From positions 3,286,001 to 3,350,000 of the forward strand of contig NC_015953.1 in NCBI RefSeq assembly GCF_000177195.2: 64,000 bases of DNA. Reading direction: 5' to 3'. Below are positions 56,375 to 64,000 of the stretch, one piece after another. This DNA comes from Streptomyces sp. SirexAA-E (GTDB taxonomy: Bacteria; Actinomycetota; Actinomycetes; Streptomycetales; Streptomycetaceae). The position numbers and the translations under genes are program-made. Within the stretch, counting starts at the first letter, position 1. Every line of letters starts with the position of its first letter. Under the pieces are notes generated by a model. It was not told the origin of the DNA, searched no databases, and saw nothing but the letters and a program-made list of their open reading frames with translations.

Positions 56375-59248
56375 TCAGTCCTCCGTCGTCGACGATGCCG
56401 TGGCCTTCTTGGCCGGCGCCTTCTTCGCGGTGGCCGCCTTCTTCGCGGTCGTCGTCTTCTTCGCGGCCGTCGTCTTCTTGGCGGCCGTCGTCTTCTTGGC
56501 GGCCGTCTTCTTCGCCGTGGCGGCCTTCTTGGCGGTGGCCTTCTTGGCGGGCGCCTTCTTCGCCGTCTTCTTCTTGGCGGGGCCCTTGGCACGCTTCTCG
56601 GCGAGGAGTTCGTACCCGCGCTCCGGGGTGATCTCCTCGACGCTGTCACCGGTCCGCAGCGTGGCGTTGGTCTCGCCGTCGGTGACGTACGCGCCGAAGC
56701 GGCCGTCCTTGACGACGACCGGCGCTCCGCTCACCGGATCCGTGCCCAGCTCCTTCAGCGGCGGCTTGGCCGCGGCCCGCCCGCGCTGCTTGGGCTGCGC
56801 GTAGATGGCGAGGGCCTCGTCCAGCGTGATGTCGAAGAGCTGGTCCTCGGACGTCAGCGAGCGCGAGTCCGTCCCCTTCTTGAGGTACGGGCCGTAGCGG
56901 CCGTTCTGCGCGGTGATCTCCACGCCCTCGGCGTCCTCGCCGACGACGCGCGGCAGCGACATCAGCTTGAGGGCGTCGGCCAGCGTCACCGTATCGAGCG
57001 ACATGGACTTGAAGAGGGACGCCGTCCGCGGCTTCACCGCGTTCTTACCGGTCTTGGGCGTGCCCTCGGGCAGGACCTCGGTGACGTACGGGCCGTACCG
57101 CCCGTCCTTCGCGATGATCTGGTGTCCCGTGACGGGGTCCGTGCCGAGCTCGAAGTCACCGCTCGGCTTGGCCAGCAGCTCCTCCGCGTACTCCACGGAC
57201 AGCTCGTCGGGCGCCAGGTCCTCGGGCACGTCGGCGCGCTGGTGGTTCTCCGCGCCCTTCTCGCCGCGCTCGATGTAGGGGCCGTACTTGCCGACCCGGA
57301 GCATGATGTCGTTCCCGACGGGGAAGGACGAGATCTCCCGCGCGTCGATCGCGCCGAGATCGGTGACGAGCTCCTTGAGCCCACCGAGGTGGTCACCGTC
57401 GCCGTTCCCGGCGTCGGACGCCGCACCCGCGCCGTCCGTGTCGGCGCCCGCGCCGAAGTAGAAGCGCCGCAGCCACGGCACGGACTGGGCCTCGCCCCGC
57501 GCGATGCGGTCGAGGTCGTCCTCCATGCGTGCGGTGAAGTCGTAGTCGACGAGGCGGCCGAAGTGCTTCTCCAGCAGGTTGACCACGGCGAACGAGAGGA
57601 ACGACGGCACCAGTGCCGTTCCCTTCTTGAACACGTAGCCGCGGTCCAGGATCGTCCCGATGATCGACGCGTACGTCGACGGGCGGCCGATCTCGCGCTC
57701 TTCGAGCTCCTTGACCAGCGAGGCCTCGGTGTAGCGGGCCGGCGGCTTGGTGGCGTGCCCGTCGACCGTGACCTCGTCGGCGGTCAGCGCGTCGCCCTCG
57801 GTGACCTGCGGCAGACGCCGCTCGCGGTCGTCCAGCTCGGCGTTCGGGTCGTCGGCGCCCTCGACGTAGGCCTTCATGAAGCCGTGGAAGGTGATCGTCT
57901 TGCCGGAGGCGGAGAACTCGGCGTCCCGGCCGTCGCTCGCCCGGCCGGCGATCTTGACGGTGACGGAGTTACCGACGGCGTCCTTCATCTGGGAGGCGAC
58001 GGTCCGCTTCCAGATCAGCTCGTACAGCCGGAACTGGTCGCCGGTGAGGCCGGTCTCCGCCGGGGTGCGGAAGCGGTCGCCGGAGGGGCGGATCGCCTCG
58101 TGCGCCTCCTGGGCGTTCTTGACCTTGCCGGCGTAGGTGCGGGGCTTGTCCGGCAGGTAGTCCGACCCGTAAAGCTGCGTGACCTGCGCCCGGGCCGCGG
58201 AGACCGCGGTGTCCGAGAGCGTGGTGGAGTCCGTACGCATATAGGTGATGAAGCCGTTCTCGTACAGCTTCTGCGCGACCTGCATCGTGGCCTTGGCCCC
58301 GAAGCCCAGCTTCCGGCTCGCCTCCTGCTGGAGGGTCGTCGTGCGGAAGGGGGCGTACGGCGAGCGGCGGTACGGCTTCGACTCGACCGAGCGGACGGCG
58401 AACGCGGAGTCCGCGAGCGCCGCGGCCAGGGCCCGTGCGTTCTCCTCGTCCAGGTGCAGCGTCTGGCCGGAGGCGGCCTTGAGCAGACCGTCCGGTCCGA
58501 AGTCGCGGCCCTGGGCGATACGGCGTCCGTCGACGGCGCTGAGGCGCGCGGTGAACGTCGAGGGGTCGGAGGCGTCGCCGCCGCGACCCGTGGCGAACGT
58601 ACCGGTCAGGTCCCAGTACTCGGCGGAGCGGAAGGCGATGCGCTCACGCTCCCGCTCGACGACGAGACGGGTGGCGACGGACTGGACACGGCCCGCGGAG
58701 AGCCGCGGCATGACCTTCTTCCACAGGACCGGCGAGACCTCGTAGCCGTAGAGGCGGTCGAGGATGCGGCGGGTCTCCTGGGCGTCGACCATCCGCTGGT
58801 TGAGCTCACGCGGGTTGGCGACGGCTGCCCGGATCGCGTCCTTGGTGATCTCGTGGAAGACCATCCGGTGGACCGGGACCTTGGGCTTGAGCACTTCCTG
58901 AAGGTGCCACGCGATGGCTTCGCCCTCGCGGTCCTCATCGGTGGCGAGGAAGAGTTCGTCGGACTCGGCCAGCAGCTGCTTGAGCTTCCTGACCTGCGCC
59001 TTCTTGTCCGCGTTGACGACGTATACGGGCTGGAAGTCGTGCTCGACGTCGACGCCGAGCCGGCGGACCTCGCCGGTGTACTCGTCGGGGACCTCGGCCG
59101 CGCCGTTCGGCAGGTCGCGGATGTGCCCGACGCTCGCCTCGACGACGTATCCGGGGCCGAGGTAGCCCTTGATCGTCTTCGCCTTGGCAGGGGACTCGAC
59201 GATGACGAGTCGGCGGCCGCCCTGTGCGGTCTCGCTGGTCGGGGACAA
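56375..59248 (-). CDS. topA: DNA topoisomerase I
   Basis: 957 aa from TTG 59248, which has GGAGAGAAG upstream and gives the usual (M)SPTSETAQGGRRLVIVES start; the ATG further upstream at 59284 lacks a site. The TOPRIM domain has VIVESPAKAKTIKGYLG and DEDREGEAIAWH. The active-site Tyr is in the FITYMRTDSTTLS segment. Zinc fingers are absent. Instead there are Streptomyces-type C-terminal repeats (GRYGPY units) and a Lys/Ala-rich tail made of AKK-type repeats (about residues 885-950) that raise processivity. It removes negative supercoils and is essential. Confidence 0.95.
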   Translation of the reverse strand: MSPTSETAQGGRRLVIVESPAKAKTIKGYLGPGYVVEASVGHIRDLPNGAAEVPDEYTGEVRRLGVDVEHDFQPVYVVNADKKAQVRKLKQLLAESDELFLATDEDREGEAIAWHLQEVLKPKVPVHRMVFHEITKDAIRAAVANPRELNQRMVDAQETRRILDRLYGYEVSPVLWKKVMPRLSAGRVQSVATRLVVERERERIAFRSAEYWDLTGTFATGRGGDASDPSTFTARLSAVDGRRIAQGRDFGPDGLLKAASGQTLHLDEENARALAAALADSAFAVRSVESKPYRRSPYAPFRTTTLQQEASRKLGFGAKATMQVAQKLYENGFITYMRTDSTTLSDTAVSAARAQVTQLYGSDYLPDKPRTYAGKVKNAQEAHEAIRPSGDRFRTPAETGLTGDQFRLYELIWKRTVASQMKDAVGNSVTVKIAGRASDGRDAEFSASGKTITFHGFMKAYVEGADDPNAELDDRERRLPQVTEGDALTADEVTVDGHATKPPARYTEASLVKELEEREIGRPSTYASIIGTILDRGYVFKKGTALVPSFLSFAVVNLLEKHFGRLVDYDFTARMEDDLDRIARGEAQSVPWLRRFYFGAGADTDGAGAASDAGNGDGDHLGGLKELVTDLGAIDAREISSFPVGNDIMLRVGKYGPYIERGEKGAENHQRADVPEDLAPDELSVEYAEELLAKPSGDFELGTDPVTGHQIIAKDGRYGPYVTEVLPEGTPKTGKNAVKPRTASLFKSMSLDTVTLADALKLMSLPRVVGEDAEGVEITAQNGRYGPYLKKGTDSRSLTSEDQLFDITLDEALAIYAQPKQRGRAAAKPPLKELGTDPVSGAPVVVKDGRFGAYVTDGETNATLRTGDSVEEITPERGYELLAEKRAKGPAKKKTAKKAPAKKATAKKAATAKKTAAKKTTAAKKTTAAKKTTTAKKAATAKKAPAKKATASSTTED

Positions 59249-59529
59249 CTTCGCTCTTCTCTCCGGTCGGCACTCGTGGGGCATCCGGGCAGCTTTGTGA
59301 CGCTGCCCGCGGTGCTGTCGCTGCGGAGTGTGACGGTACAACCCGCCCCCGTGTCAAACGGCAAAAGCCCGCAACGGCCACTCGAACGGTAACCCGACTT
59401 CCGGCATTCCTGCCGCCCGGACCGCCCGGTCCGCGCTTCGCACGTCTGCCGCACCGGGGTTCACGAGACCCGGCGGGAGCTCCGCGGAACGCACGTCCGT
59501 CCGGAGATCCGCCCTGCGCGGAAGGCGGT

Positions 59530-59727
59530 TCAGACGCGGGTGAGACACCAGACGCCGACGGCGAGGAAGAGAACGCCGAAGAGCGTGGCGAGCGTCGTGG
59601 ACGCGACGGGACTCACACCGAGTGCGACCGGCGCGCGCCGGATCGTACGCGCCCCTGTCCAGACGAGGAGCGCCGCCCCGAACAGTGCGAATGCCGTACC
59701 GGCGAAGCCCGCGGTGACGCTCTCCAT
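59530..59727 (-). CDS. Small membrane protein, 65 aa
   Basis: ATG 59727. Two membrane helices (about residues 6-24, GFAGTAFALFGAALLVWTG, and 42-62, STTLATLFGVLFLAVGVWCL) with a basic loop RTIRRAP between. No family recognised, but the position between topA and the methyltransferase fits the core region. Confidence 0.65.
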   Translation of the reverse strand: MESVTAGFAGTAFALFGAALLVWTGARTIRRAPVALGVSPVASTTLATLFGVLFLAVGVWCLTRV

Positions 59728-59977
59728 GTCCGTACCCCTCAACCTCTTCGCGTCGGCTGCGGCCGCTGCCGACCGTGGCAGTGGGGAGGCTGCCACCCCC
59801 GCGCGACGCCGACGCGAACTACGGGTGAACACCCGCCGCGCGGCCCGCCCGGAACCCGTCGAACGGAATCCGCACAACTGCCGTCGGCACGGCTCAGGGT
59901 CCCGGACAACCCGCTGTTCGGAGAGGTGGTGACGCGGGTGGGGCGTGACACGTCCGCGCCGGAGCGGAGCGCGGCCG

Positions 59978-61495
59978 TCAGCGCTCCCGCGCACCACCCA
60001 GGACGGGCTCGATGAAGCCCTCCTCGACCAGCAGCCGGATCGCCTGGGGTGTGCGGTCCCGCAGCAGCACCGGATCCTCCGCCATCAGCTGGGCGATGGC
60101 GTCCAGGATCCGGCCGGCGGGCAACGAACCGTCGCACACCCCTGCGAATCCGGCTCCGACCGAGTCGACCTTGGTCGCCCTCCGCATCCCACGGTGCTGG
60201 CGCAGCACCACGTGCTCGGGGTCCTCCGCCCCGGGGAGACCGACCTGCTCCTGAACGACCTCTTCGGCCAGGGTGAAATGCGCCGCGAGCAGCGCCGCGT
60301 CGTCGTGCTCACGGAGGTAGTCCTGGCGCGCGAAGTGGGCCTCCACCGCCGAACCGAGCGGCTGTTCCACCGAGTGCGGCCATTCCTCGGCGACGACCGA
60401 GGGATTCCCGGCTGCGGCAGCGACGGACTTCCTGAGCGTGATCCAGCCGAAGCCGACGGCCTTGGTGCTCCGAGCCTCGAACTCGTCCAGCCACGCCTCG
60501 TACCGCTCCGTATAAGCGGCCGGATCCATGCGGTGGTCGCCGCTGTCGCGCAGCCACAGCTCGGTGTACTGCGTGACGTCCTGCACCTCCCGTTGCACGA
60601 TCCAGGCGTCGCAGCCCTCAGGTACCCAGGCACGCACCCGGTCCTGCCACTCCTCGCCCTCGACGTGCTGCCAGTTGGCGAGGAACTGCGCGTACCCCCC
60701 GTCGTTCAGCCGGTCGCCCGCCTGCTGCACGAGGGTCCGGCACAGGTCGTCGCCGCCCATGCCGCCGTCGCGGTACGTGAGCCGGGCACCCGGCGAGATG
60801 ACGAAGGGCGGGTTGGAGACGATCAGGTCGTACGTCAGGTCGCCGACCGGCTCGAAGAGGGAACCTTCCCGCAGGTCGGCGGGGGCGGCGCCGGACAGGG
60901 CGAGGGTGAGCCGGGTGAAGTCCAGGGCACGCGGGTTGACGTCCGTGGCGGTGACCTGGGTGGCGTGCTGTGCGGCATGCAGTGCCTGGATGCCGGAGCC
61001 CGTACCGAGGTCGAGCGCCGAGGCGACGGGCCGGCGCACGGTGATTCCGGCCAGCGTGGTGGAGGCTCCGCCGACGCCGAGGACGACCCCTTCCTCGTGC
61101 GAGCCGATACCTCCGGCTCCGCCGACCGCGCAACCCAGGTCCGAGACGATGAACCAGTCCTGACCCTCGGGCCCGCCGTACGGCCGTACGTCGACGGCAG
61201 CCCGGATCAGATCACCCTCACGGGCCAGCCAGCCGTCCTCCACACACTCCTCCAGGGGGAGCGCGGCGGCAGCGAGGGCCGCCGGGACGGAGCGCTGGAG
61301 AAGGAACAGCCGCACCAGCGTGTCGAGCGGCGAGTCCCCACGGGTGGCCCGGAGCGCGGGGACGGTCTCGCTGCGCGCCAGGGCAGCGTAGGCCGACGCG
61401 CCGAGCCGTTCGAGGAGGCCGTCGGCGGTGAAGTCGGCGGCGAGCAGGGCTTCGCGGAGCCGGGGGGCGCGGGCGGATGCGGGAAGGCTGGACAT
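59978..61495 (-). CDS. NPPF-type SAM-dependent methyltransferase
   Basis: 505 aa from ATG 61495 (GTG 61501 possible). SALDLGTGSGIQALHAAQ is motif I, ATDVNPRALDFTRLTLAL motif II, and LIVSNPPFVISPG the motif IV NPPF that marks N-methyltransferases acting on adenine, guanine or glutamine side chains (RsmC/PrmC-like). The N-terminal 140 residues and C-terminal 200 residues are helical extensions typical of actinobacterial members. Target not known. Confidence 0.85.
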   Translation of the reverse strand: MSSLPASARAPRLREALLAADFTADGLLERLGASAYAALARSETVPALRATRGDSPLDTLVRLFLLQRSVPAALAAAALPLEECVEDGWLAREGDLIRAAVDVRPYGGPEGQDWFIVSDLGCAVGGAGGIGSHEEGVVLGVGGASTTLAGITVRRPVASALDLGTGSGIQALHAAQHATQVTATDVNPRALDFTRLTLALSGAAPADLREGSLFEPVGDLTYDLIVSNPPFVISPGARLTYRDGGMGGDDLCRTLVQQAGDRLNDGGYAQFLANWQHVEGEEWQDRVRAWVPEGCDAWIVQREVQDVTQYTELWLRDSGDHRMDPAAYTERYEAWLDEFEARSTKAVGFGWITLRKSVAAAAGNPSVVAEEWPHSVEQPLGSAVEAHFARQDYLREHDDAALLAAHFTLAEEVVQEQVGLPGAEDPEHVVLRQHRGMRRATKVDSVGAGFAGVCDGSLPAGRILDAIAQLMAEDPVLLRDRTPQAIRLLVEEGFIEPVLGGARER

Positions 61496-61611
61496 ACTCA
61501 CCCGCCCATTGTGTCCGCTCCCTCCGACAACGGCTCACTCGCCGGGGCTTCCTTTTGCCGACGGCCTGCTCGGCCGGCGGGTTCCTTCGCCGCCGGCTCC
61601 CTTCTGCCGAT

Positions 61612-61701
61612 GGCTTCCGCCTCACCGACGGGCTCCGTACCAACGACGGTCTCCGTCCCAACGACGGTCTCCGTCCCAACGACGGGCTCCGTACCACCGA
61701 C
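61612..61701. repeat. 18-bp tandem repeat array (five copies)
   Basis: Units at 61612-61629, 61630-61647, 61648-61665, 61666-61683 and 61684-61701. The third and fourth units are identical (GGTCTCCGTCCCAACGAC). The fifth and second differ from them at two to four positions, and the first is more degenerate. It lies between the lipoprotein stop and the methyltransferase start. The repeats could be transcribed in the intergenic mRNA. Confidence 0.8.
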
Positions 61702-61799
61702 AGCAACGACCCGGCGTCCACGAAGGACCGCCGGGCCGCCGCAACCGGGCGACGGAGGCCCGGCCGCCCCCACAACACGAGGGACCTCGGATCGAACGT

Positions 61800-62438
61800 C
61801 TACGCCTTCTCGGTCGCCGTGGCCTCGGGCGAGGCGGGCTTCGACTCCTCGTCCGACCCGGGGGCCGACGGCGCGGCGGGGGGCGGGGCGGAAGCCGTGG
61901 GCTTCTGGCACCCCTTCTGCTTCGACATCGCGGAGCCGACATCGCCGGACTGAAGCTTCTTCAGGGCCTGGTCGCCATTGGTGCTGATCTTGTTCAGCTC
62001 GTCCGCGATGCCCTTGAGGCCGTCGGCGAACTTCGCCTGGTCGCCCGTGTCGAGGGCGTCGACCTTCGTCTTCAGGTTCGCGTAGGCCGTGGACGAGGCG
62101 TTGAGCTCCTTCACGGCCTCTTTCTGCGTGGTCTCGCCGTCGTCGACGGGCGGCGGCCCGGCCGAGTCGACCGCGGCGCCCAGCGACTTGTAGGCCTGTG
62201 AGATCTGCTGGAAGGCAGCCGAGTCGGTCTTCTGGACATCGGCGGGCTTGCTGTTGTCGGCCGTCTGCTCCTGGATCGCGGCATTGGCGTTGGCGATCTT
62301 CTGCAGTTGGGGCTGCACCTGGTCGCAGACCTTCTTGGCCCAGTCGTTCACCTTGTCGTCGCTGTCGTCGCTGCAGCCCGACAGCGTCAGCACGAGTACC
62401 GCACCGCCGGACAGTGCGGCTGCAAGCTTCTTGTTCAC
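61800..62438 (-). CDS. Small secreted lipoprotein, 212 aa
   Basis: GTG 62438. Signal peptide with LVLTLSGC lipobox (Cys near residue 22), then an acidic, helical domain (KVCDQVQPQLQKIANANAAI, AAFQQISQAYKSLGAAVDSA, NLKTKVDALDTGDQAKFADG) rich in Gln and Lys, with a later Cys in KQKGCQ. Disordered Pro/Glu tail. No named family. Anchored on the cell surface. Confidence 0.8.
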   Translation of the reverse strand: MNKKLAAALSGGAVLVLTLSGCSDDSDDKVNDWAKKVCDQVQPQLQKIANANAAIQEQTADNSKPADVQKTDSAAFQQISQAYKSLGAAVDSAGPPPVDDGETTQKEAVKELNASSTAYANLKTKVDALDTGDQAKFADGLKGIADELNKISTNGDQALKKLQSGDVGSAMSKQKGCQKPTASAPPPAAPSAPGSDEESKPASPEATATEKA

Positions 62439-62990
62439 CGGATTGGGTCCCTTCCAAGGCTCTCGGCCCCGGAACTTACACGCCAAGTGGGCGACATTCA
62501 GGCGCCGGGCATCCGATGTACGTGCTTTTGCAGCCATTTGCACCAAGAGGAACGGGGGAGATACAACTCACCCGCACGCGCGGGAATCTGCACGGCGGCG
62601 CCTACACGGACGCCCCGTCAGCGACCGAGCAGCGTCTGGCCGACCAGCCGTCAGATTCGTTTGCTCACACACCCCTTGTCGTCCGACCACCCGGATCCGC
62701 CGGGCGCGCCGCACCACAGACGCCCGGCCTCGACGCACTCACGCAACCACCACCGCACGGAGGCCCACCCACCCATGCCCCACAGGCCGGCGGACGTCCG
62801 GGCTCAGCCCCTCGCGAACGGCCGGCGCGAGGCCGAGATGCCATACCCCTGTCGACGCCCCCGCGGCAGGATCGCGGGCGAGAGACCGCGGACAGGGCCC
62901 CGGGGCAAGGGGAGGCCGTGGGCGAATGAGCCGGTGGGGACGGGGACGACCTGCGCAGGCGGGTCCATGGGCCGGAGAACGTAGACAAGG
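62439..62990. other. Intergenic region without supported gene
   Basis: About 550 bases upstream of the lipoprotein. Open frames on the plus strand are His/Pro/Arg-rich and lack ribosome sites. The lipoprotein promoter should lie near 62440-62560. I see no RNA gene. Confidence 0.4.
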
Positions 62991-63013
62991 AAAAGGGCCT
63001 TGCTCCGCAAGGC
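62991..63013 (-). terminator. Terminator of the bldG operon
   Basis: GCCTTG/CAAGGC stem (6 bp) with a five-base loop, followed on the minus strand by CCTTTT. It lies about 90 bases after the anti-sigma factor stop at 63105. Confidence 0.65.
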
Positions 63014-63104
63014 TCCTCCATCGATCACGTGTATCCCCCGCCGAACGCGACGGTCAGCTGAACACGGCGGTCAGTTGGGCGATGCGGTCAGTTGGGCGCC
63101 GCGG

Positions 63105-63557
63105 TCAGGGGACGGCCACCGCAGGTGTCGTCGGCCAGCTCATACGGATCACTCCACCCTCTGTGGCCGACCGGACCTCCACGTCGTCGACCAGGCCGCT
63201 GATCACCGCGAGGCCCATCTCGTCCTCGCTCTCGGCGTCCGTCTCCGGGCCACGGCCCCCGATGGCGTCGCCGGGGCGTCCGGGCAGCGAAGTGGCGCTC
63301 CCCGGACCGGGGACCGCGTCACCTACTTCGATGGAGAACGCCTTCTCCTCCTCGATCAGCACCACGGTCACCGGGGCGGTGATGTCGTGACTGCGGTGCA
63401 GTCCGACGGCGCGGCTGCACGCCTCTCCGACAGCGAGCCTGACCTCGTCGAGCACCGCCTCGTCGACACCGGCCCGGCGCGCCACGGCGGCCGCGACCAG
63501 GCGGGCCGTCCTGACGTGTTCGGGCTGAGCGCTGAAGCGGAGTTCAACGGTTGGCAT
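63105..63557 (-). CDS. Anti-sigma factor (RsbW-like kinase), partner of BldG
   Basis: 150 aa. GHKL ATPase fold: LDEVRLAVGEACSRAVGLH (N box, Asn replaced by Ser), VGDAVPG and ESEDEMGLAVISGLVDDVEV (G2 box). In S. coelicolor the gene downstream of bldG (SCO3548/ApgA) encodes the anti-sigma protein that BldG binds. The order here is the same, 206 bases apart. Confidence 0.9.
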   Translation of the reverse strand: MPTVELRFSAQPEHVRTARLVAAAVARRAGVDEAVLDEVRLAVGEACSRAVGLHRSHDITAPVTVVLIEEEKAFSIEVGDAVPGPGSATSLPGRPGDAIGGRGPETDAESEDEMGLAVISGLVDDVEVRSATEGGVIRMSWPTTPAVAVP

Positions 63558-63763
63558 GCCATCCCCCTCGAACGTATGGGCGTGCGTCTGAGAGGCCCGG
63601 GCATGGCGCCCGGAACCCTGCTCCCATTCTCCTCCGGGAACCGACGAAGCCGGCAGCCGACCGAAGGGGTCGACCGCCTGCCCGTGACGGCACGCTTACC
63701 TGCCGTCCGCCGGCCCGAACGCTGCCTGCCGACCGGTGGAACCGGCCGACCCGATCCGACGGA

Positions 63764-64000
63764 TCAGTCGGTGGCCGCGACAGCCTCGTCGACCGTGGTG
63801 TGGATGGGAAACACCTTGGTCAGTCCCGTGATCCGGAAGATCTTGAGAATGCGCTCCTGGTTGCACACCAGGCGCAGTGAGCCCTCATGGGCCCGGACGC
63901 GCTTCAGGCCGCCCACGAGCACGCCGAGTCCGGTGGAGTCGAGGAAGTCGACACCTTCCATGTCGACAACCAGGTGGTAGCTGCCGTCATTCACCAACTC
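63764..64000 (-). CDS. bldG: Anti-anti-sigma factor BldG (5' end outside window)
   Basis: 79 codons of the 3' part; the first 34 or so residues lie beyond base 64000. The STAS domain shows [19 protein letters not shown], where the Ser of LDSTG is the phosphorylated residue in BldG, then [20 protein letters not shown] and [14 protein letters not shown]. BldG is needed for aerial hyphae and antibiotics in Streptomyces. Confidence 0.95.
   Translation of the reverse strand, partial: ELVNDGSYHLVVDMEGVDFLDSTGLGVLVGGLKRVRAHEGSLRLVCNQERILKIFRITGLTKVFPIHTTVDEAVAATD

Noticed and set aside
56400..56580. Repeats at the start of topA minus-strand 3' end
   Set aside because: They encode the Lys/Ala-rich tail known for Streptomyces TopA, so not a CRISPR or independent repeat.
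54998..59392. 1464-codon plus-strand open frame
   Set aside because: Antisense to tmk and topA; Arg/Leu/Val-rich low complexity without a domain or ribosome site.
62307..62984. 225-codon plus-strand frame between lipoprotein and anti-sigma gene
   Set aside because: His/Pro/Arg-rich and starts inside the lipoprotein antisense; no ribosome site.
1..64000. CRISPR arrays, rRNA genes, insertion sequences
   Set aside because: No spaced repeat arrays, no rRNA sequence, and no DDE or HUH transposase was found on reading both strands.

Overview
The window is high-GC actinobacterial DNA and almost certainly Streptomyces. The right-hand 14 kb follows the gene order I know from the Streptomyces core chromosome: a tRNA-Thr gene, a secreted alpha/beta-hydrolase, the DNA polymerase III delta-prime gene, an MFS-thymidylate kinase fusion, topA, a methyltransferase, a lipoprotein, an anti-sigma factor and bldG. 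The left 49.8 kb has the marks of an integrated conjugative element.

The element (1 to about 49,811; its left end lies outside the window) is integrated at the 3' end of a tRNA-Thr gene with anticodon CGT. A tyrosine integrase points at that tRNA. Region 154-14,884 (plus strand) is a transfer/accessory block. It holds a VirD4/TraG-like coupling protein, a protein with two DnaB N-terminal-like domains, a broken cytosine-5 DNA methyltransferase, DUF4913 and DUF317 proteins, a RelE-like protein and several winged-helix proteins. Region 14,954-22,010 (minus strand) is the mobilisation and replication block. It holds a relaxase, MobC, a DUF2637/SpdB-like membrane protein, a WhiB regulator, a DnaC-like ATPase and a phage-type initiator whose gene carries tandem iterons. 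A relaxase together with a VirD4-type coupling protein, and no FtsK/TraB translocase seen, points to a T4SS-type ICE rather than a pSAM2-type AICE.

The cargo begins at 22,402. An XRE regulator faces a translationally coupled operon of an ImmA/IrrE metallopeptidase, a MAB_1171c-like membrane protein and an amidohydrolase. At 27,078-34,569 lies a minus-strand operon that looks biosynthetic: NAD-dependent epimerase, hexapeptide acyltransferase, RpiB/LacA-like isomerase, DegT/StrS aminotransferase, radical SAM enzyme, nucleoside phosphorylase and GT2 glycosyltransferase. I do not recognise its product. Region 34.9-46.5 kb holds small Streptomyces regulatory families (SAM-methyltransferases, DUF6082, DUF6624, GntR, HATPase, XRE plus DUF397, XRE with TPR repeats, a DUF3558 lipoprotein) and some gene relics. 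The integration module (excisionase-like protein, XRE regulator, integrase) closes the element at 46.5-49.2 kb.

Several genes in the transfer block carry apparent one-base frameshifts (coupling protein, DNA methyltransferase, tandem winged-helix gene), whereas the core genes on the right are all intact. Either the transfer block is decaying or the assembly has local indel errors. The most interesting items are the iterons inside the initiator gene, the uncharacterised sugar/nucleoside operon, and the XRE-ImmA-membrane-amidohydrolase module.
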